Assembly (NCBI GenBank): GCA_965227215.1
Contig: OZ245729.1
Location: forward strand, 992,001 to 1,056,000
Reading direction: 5' to 3'
DNA length: 64,000 bases
From: Gracilimonas sp965227215
Lineage (GTDB): Bacteria; Bacteroidota; Rhodothermia; Balneolales; Balneolaceae
Part shown: positions 60,910-64,000 of the stretch, in pieces
Numbering within the stretch: position 1 is the stretch's first letter
How the letters are laid out: each line of letters starts with the position of its first letter
Program-made: the position numbers and the translations under genes
The notes under the pieces: model-generated
The model's database searches: none
Told to the model about the DNA's origin: nothing
Seen by the model: the letters and a program-made list of their open reading frames with translations, nothing else

Positions 60910-61485
60910 ATGAAAAACTCTGCCTACACCTACGACTATTTTCTCGATGCTTTTGAACAGGCGAAAGAGACAGCCAAAGAACTTTCACAGAGTGTAGGAA
61001 CTGATGTTTTTCTTCGTAAACCGGCCGCTGATAAATGGTGCATGGGTGAAATTTTGAGCCATCTTGTGCAAGCAGGAAATGAATACCTGCCCCAAATTAA
61101 AAAAGGAATGAGCAAACCCGATGAAGACTTGCCAAAGGGAGGCCAGCCATTCACCCCAAACTTCCTGTTCCGATGGTTTATATACTTTGTAAGCCCGCAG
61201 TACAAACGCCCGGTTCCTACTGTTAAACCTTTTGAACCAAAAAGTGCCGACAATATCGATCAGAAGAAAGTTCTATCCGACTTCCTTACCCTTCAGGATG
61301 AGTTCATTCACTTAATCAAAAAAGCCAAACTTGAACAGCTAAACCTGGACCGGATAAAAACACGAAATCCTATTATTAAATTTGTTCCTATGTCTATAAC
61401 AGCCTGCTTTGGTGTACAAGAAGCCCACCAACGAAGGCATTTTGAGCAGATGAAAGCATTGAAAGAGCGGTTTACCGGTATATAG
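60910..61485 (+). CDS. DinB-family protein
   Basis: A 191-aa DinB/YfiT-like four-helix-bundle protein. It has WCMGEILSHLVQAGNEYLPQI (first His) and the C-terminal CFGVQEAHQRRHFEQM (His pair), with KPAADKWCMGE at the helix start. Possible metal-dependent thiol transferase; function unproven. It stands alone in a 110-bp divergent gap from the S9 peptidase. Paralogue or distant relative of the DinB gene at 34.9 kb. Confidence 0.85.
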   Translation: MKNSAYTYDYFLDAFEQAKETAKELSQSVGTDVFLRKPAADKWCMGEILSHLVQAGNEYLPQIKKGMSKPDEDLPKGGQPFTPNFLFRWFIYFVSPQYKRPVPTVKPFEPKSADNIDQKKVLSDFLTLQDEFIHLIKKAKLEQLNLDRIKTRNPIIKFVPMSITACFGVQEAHQRRHFEQMKALKERFTGI

Positions 61486-61570
61486 CATCATCTAATTGTT
61501 GCTTTGAACAATCGGATTTCGGGCATTCGCCGCGAGATGATCTACAAATAGAATAGAATTAATAAGGTAC

Positions 61571-62038
61571 TCACCGGTCAAGTTTGCGCTCCCGCTCCGG
61601 ATATTTATCATAGGGAAAGAGAAACAACCCATACGGTTCATGGCCTTCTTTCCCTACATCCTGATGATGACGTTGATGAGCCCGGCGTATCAGCTTCATC
61701 ATTTTATTGTCACTGCTGAAAGGCACGAATCTTTTATGAGCAAAAAGATCGTGAATGATAAAATACAATACCCCATAAATGGCAATGCCGGCTCCAACCC
61801 CAAACGCCGGAGCAGAAAACATGGTGGTTGCTCCATCTACCATCAGCCAAATGGAAACCCCGGCAAAAAAGACCGAGAAAATGTCGTTTAGCTCAAACAG
61901 CCCGTGGTTTGGTTTGTGATGTGACTCATGAATATTCCATAGAATGCCGTGAAATAACCATCGGTGCACACAGTACGAAACAATCTCCATCCCCTCGAAA
62001 CCCACACCAATAAATCCGATTAAGTAAAGCCAATCCAT
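61571..62038 (-). CDS. CrtZ-type beta-carotene hydroxylase-like protein
   Basis: A 155-aa integral membrane di-iron protein of the fatty acid hydroxylase superfamily. The His boxes are H25-H30 (YCVHRWLFHG), H37-H41 (HESHH), then FIIHDLFAHKRF and RRAHQRHHQ. The sequence HxxxxH ... HxxHH ... HxxxxH ... HxxHH and the short length are those of CrtZ, which hydroxylates carotenoid rings. Other carotenoid genes are absent from the window, so it may serve a pathway elsewhere. Confidence 0.9.
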   Translation of the reverse strand: MDWLYLIGFIGVGFEGMEIVSYCVHRWLFHGILWNIHESHHKPNHGLFELNDIFSVFFAGVSIWLMVDGATTMFSAPAFGVGAGIAIYGVLYFIIHDLFAHKRFVPFSSDNKMMKLIRRAHQRHHQDVGKEGHEPYGLFLFPYDKYPERERKLDR

Positions 62039-62126
62039 ATTGCCCTTTTGATTTGCGCTAATATTATATCCTGATTTTCGATTAGCAAACTAAATCTTTG
62101 AGATTATAGTTTACTCTTTCCGGCGA

Positions 62127-62146
62127 TACACATATTTTACACATAT
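62127..62146. promoter_or_regulatory. Direct repeat in the crtZ-umuD gap, candidate operator
   Basis: The 9-bp word TACACATAT occurs twice (62127-62135 and 62138-62146), 11 bp apart, one helical turn. It is followed immediately by AATTTATATAAGC before umuD. It may be a site for a regulator of umuDC (for example LexA) or of crtZ. The organism's SOS box is unknown, so this is a candidate only. Confidence 0.4.
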
Positions 62147-62171
62147 AATTTATATAAGCAAAGAGGTATGT

Positions 62172-62606
62172 ATGGAGGGACTGAAAATTTACCAGGGAGG
62201 ATCGGCCAAAAAACAGCGAAACAAGGTAAAGCTTTCGCAAAAAGCCGAAACCGGATTTGTATCGCCGGCCGCCGATCACCTTCAAAAACCGTTGGATTTG
62301 GAAGAATTGATTGTACACCGTCCCGCTGCTACGTTTTATGTGCGGGCCGAGGGAAATGCGATGAAGGCATCGGGGGTGCAGGATGGAGACATCCTTGTGG
62401 TGGACCGATCCGTACATCCAACAGATGGAAATATTGTAATAGCTGCGATCGAAGAGGAGCCCGTAATCAGGAGGCTGGTTAAGAGAGGGTCGCGGCTATT
62501 TTTAATCTCTGATGATGCCCGGTTTGAACCCATCACCATTCATCCCGACACCAACTGGCTCATTTGGGGTGTAATCACGCACGTCATTCACCGGTATGAA
62601 GTATGA
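62172..62606 (+). CDS. umuD: UmuD-like protein without catalytic Ser/Lys
   Basis: A 144-aa LexA/UmuD-fold protein, partner of the Y-family polymerase in the next gene. Against E. coli UmuD it aligns without gaps at +3: TGFVSPAADH (cleavage region), RPAATFYVRAEGNAM, GVQDGDILVVDR and NIVIAAIEEEPVIRRLVKRG. The family's catalytic Ser (GDSM) is Ala63 (GNAM), and the catalytic Lys (VKKL) is Arg100 (IRRL). The Cys-Gly cleavage site reads Thr27-Gly28. It has no DNA-binding domain. It should therefore be unable to cleave itself. Its stop overlaps the umuC start by 4 bp. Confidence 0.9.
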   Translation: MEGLKIYQGGSAKKQRNKVKLSQKAETGFVSPAADHLQKPLDLEELIVHRPAATFYVRAEGNAMKASGVQDGDILVVDRSVHPTDGNIVIAAIEEEPVIRRLVKRGSRLFLISDDARFEPITIHPDTNWLIWGVITHVIHRYEV

Positions 62607-63937
62607 TCCTGAACCTCGAAAATTTCAATAACCGGAGCACCATCGCGTATGCGATGATTGACTGCAATAACTTCTATGCTTCATGCGAACGCGTGTTCAA
62701 TCCTGCATTGGAAGGCAAACCAATTGTAATTCTCTCCAATAACGACGGTTGCGTAATTGCCCGTTCAGAGGAAGCCAAAGACCTCGACATCCCAATGGGA
62801 GCACCGGAGTTTAAGTACCGTACATTTTTCAGAGAAAAGAATGTTATTGTGCGATCCTCAAACTATCCGCTGTATGGAGATATGTCGAACCGGGTTATGA
62901 AAACCTTGCGATATCTCACCCACGATATTGAGGTATATAGTATTGATGAAGCTTTTGCCGAAGTTTCCACTAATACCTTTTCTGATTTAGAAGAGTATGG
63001 CCGCCACATTAAAGAAACTGTTTATCGGTGGACAGGAATTCCGGTTTCCGTGGGTATTGCCCCAAGTAAAACACTGGCAAAAATTGCTAACGAAACAGCG
63101 AAGCGAAATCCCGATTACAATGGTGTTTTGAGTTTATGTGAGAACCCTGTCGTAGATCAAATTCTTAAAAATATGCCCCTGCAAAAAGTGTGGGGAATCG
63201 GGCATGGGTTAACAGTAAGGTTGAACCGATTTGATGTAAAAACGGCCTACGACCTTAAACAGAAAGTTGATTATAAACGATGGGTACGAAAACATTTGAA
63301 TGTGACAGGGCTTCGAACGGTACTGGAACTCAACGGACTCCCCTGTATGAAGCTCAGCGATGCCCTCGATTCCCGTAAAGGCATTCTTACCTCACGCATG
63401 TTCGGCAAACCTCTGTACGATCTTGAACCCATTCAGGAAGCGGTGTCTACTTATATCAGTCGTGCCGCAGAAAAGCTGCGGGCACAAAAAAGCGTGGCTT
63501 CCTGCATGCATATAACTCTGATTGGAGACCGCTACGACAACCTGAAGGGGAAGTATAAATATGGTGGCGGTCACTTTTTCCAGGTTCCCACGGCCCACAC
63601 ACCAACCATGATTCAAGCCGGAATGGCCATTTCAAAATCTGTATTCCAACCGGATACCAAATACAAAAAAGCTGCGGTGATGTTAACCGGAATCGTGCCG
63701 CATAGTGAAGTACAAATGGATTTATTTGATCCTGAATTATATACTCAGAAGCAGTTTCACTTAATGAATTGTATCGATCGGATTAACACACGCCACGGCA
63801 GAAACACAGCTGCTTTTGCTGCTACCGGTCAACACCGTAAAAACAGCCAAGAGGCCAGCTGGAAAATGAACCAGAACTATCTGAGTAAACGATATACCAC
63901 GGAGTGGAAAGACATCATGACGGCTAAAGCAAAGTGA
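62603..63937 (+). CDS. umuC: Y-family DNA polymerase V catalytic subunit UmuC
   Basis: A 444-aa translesion polymerase. Catalytic residues are kept: the first Asp in AMIDCNNFYASCERVFNP, and DE in EVYSIDEAFAEV. Also seen are SNNDGCVIARSEEAK, RSSNYPLYGDMS, VSVGIAPSKTLAKIANETAKR, the HhH region KNMPLQKVWGIGHGLT and a C-terminal little-finger domain. It probably copies damaged DNA together with the UmuD-like protein, overlapping it by 4 bp. An iterated-word hairpin follows. Confidence 0.95.
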   Translation: MILNLENFNNRSTIAYAMIDCNNFYASCERVFNPALEGKPIVILSNNDGCVIARSEEAKDLDIPMGAPEFKYRTFFREKNVIVRSSNYPLYGDMSNRVMKTLRYLTHDIEVYSIDEAFAEVSTNTFSDLEEYGRHIKETVYRWTGIPVSVGIAPSKTLAKIANETAKRNPDYNGVLSLCENPVVDQILKNMPLQKVWGIGHGLTVRLNRFDVKTAYDLKQKVDYKRWVRKHLNVTGLRTVLELNGLPCMKLSDALDSRKGILTSRMFGKPLYDLEPIQEAVSTYISRAAEKLRAQKSVASCMHITLIGDRYDNLKGKYKYGGGHFFQVPTAHTPTMIQAGMAISKSVFQPDTKYKKAAVMLTGIVPHSEVQMDLFDPELYTQKQFHLMNCIDRINTRHGRNTAAFAATGQHRKNSQEASWKMNQNYLSKRYTTEWKDIMTAKAK

Positions 63938-63940
63938 GGG

Positions 63941-63984
63941 GTGATGAAGTGATAAGTAATATTATTTTAGGATCACTTCATCAC
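63941..63984. terminator. Terminator-like hairpin after umuC, iterated-word type
   Basis: A 13-bp perfect inverted repeat (GTGATGAAGTGAT at 63941-63953 against 63972-63984) with an 18-base AT-rich loop; more CACTTCATCACT words follow to the window end. It shares the word GTGATGAAGT with the hairpin after ligA. Confidence 0.65.
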
Positions 63985-64000
63985 TCTTCACTTCATCACT

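Noticed and set aside
1..64000. tRNA, rRNA, prophage or insertion sequence genes
   Set aside because: No transposase, integrase or phage structural protein is among the readable genes, and I saw no rRNA- or tRNA-like sequence. A dedicated tRNA search was not possible here.

Overview
The window is a densely packed 64 kb stretch of an ordinary-looking bacterial chromosome. It most resembles the Bacteroidota/Balneolota/Rhodothermota group, perhaps a Balneola- or Gracilimonas-like marine heterotroph. This rests on family-level resemblance: a class II DAHP synthase, paired M16 peptidases, split secD/secF, bacterial-type PEP carboxylase, a CrtZ-type carotenoid hydroxylase, many lipoproteins, moderate GC, weak Shine-Dalgarno sequences and several TTG/GTG starts. 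No rRNA or tRNA gene, prophage, insertion sequence or CRISPR array was seen.

Layout. 1-11.7 kb: class II DAHP synthase, a response regulator-adenylate cyclase, uvrA, secD-secF, a STAS protein and purA. 11.8-30.2 kb: mostly minus-strand metabolism, including a P-loop sulfotransferase-like gene beside a class IV aminotransferase, a flavin reductase, a sodium symporter, rdgB, a SemiSWEET-like gene, a PfkB kinase, ilvE-crcB and ppc. This part ends with a five-gene sulfide/persulfide operon (rhodanese, TauE, CstB-like, two YeeE genes). A divergent GntR regulator follows, with a palindrome between it and the operon. 31-48 kb: an active/inactive M16 peptidase pair, a ComF-like PRTase, a RodZ-like protein, ligA, alanine dehydrogenase, acs, and an Lhr-type helicase-pdeM repair pair.

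The most unusual part is 48.4-54.7 kb. It holds an ECF sigma factor gene, five tandem 242-bp units each encoding the same 62-aa lipoprotein, a large TPR-CHAT protease with an intact His/Cys pair, and a membrane anti-sigma-like protein with a periplasmic TPR domain. A shared motif (TGTAAC, 15-16 nt, ACTCTT) occurs twice before the lipoprotein array and twice, on the other strand, before the anti-sigma-like gene. No copy was seen before the sigma gene. This looks like one ECF regulon joining a protease, an amplified surface or periplasmic lipoprotein and a sigma/anti-sigma switch. The parts are seen in the sequence; the circuit is inference.

54.8-64 kb: a TlpA-like lipoprotein, a degenerate NagZ-like GH3 lipoprotein, an HD phosphohydrolase, an S9 peptidase, a DinB protein, a CrtZ-like hydroxylase and umuDC. 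The UmuD-like protein lacks both the catalytic Ser and Lys of its family, so it is probably unable to self-cleave. Several genes are followed by long perfect hairpins built from short iterated words, apparently a local terminator style.
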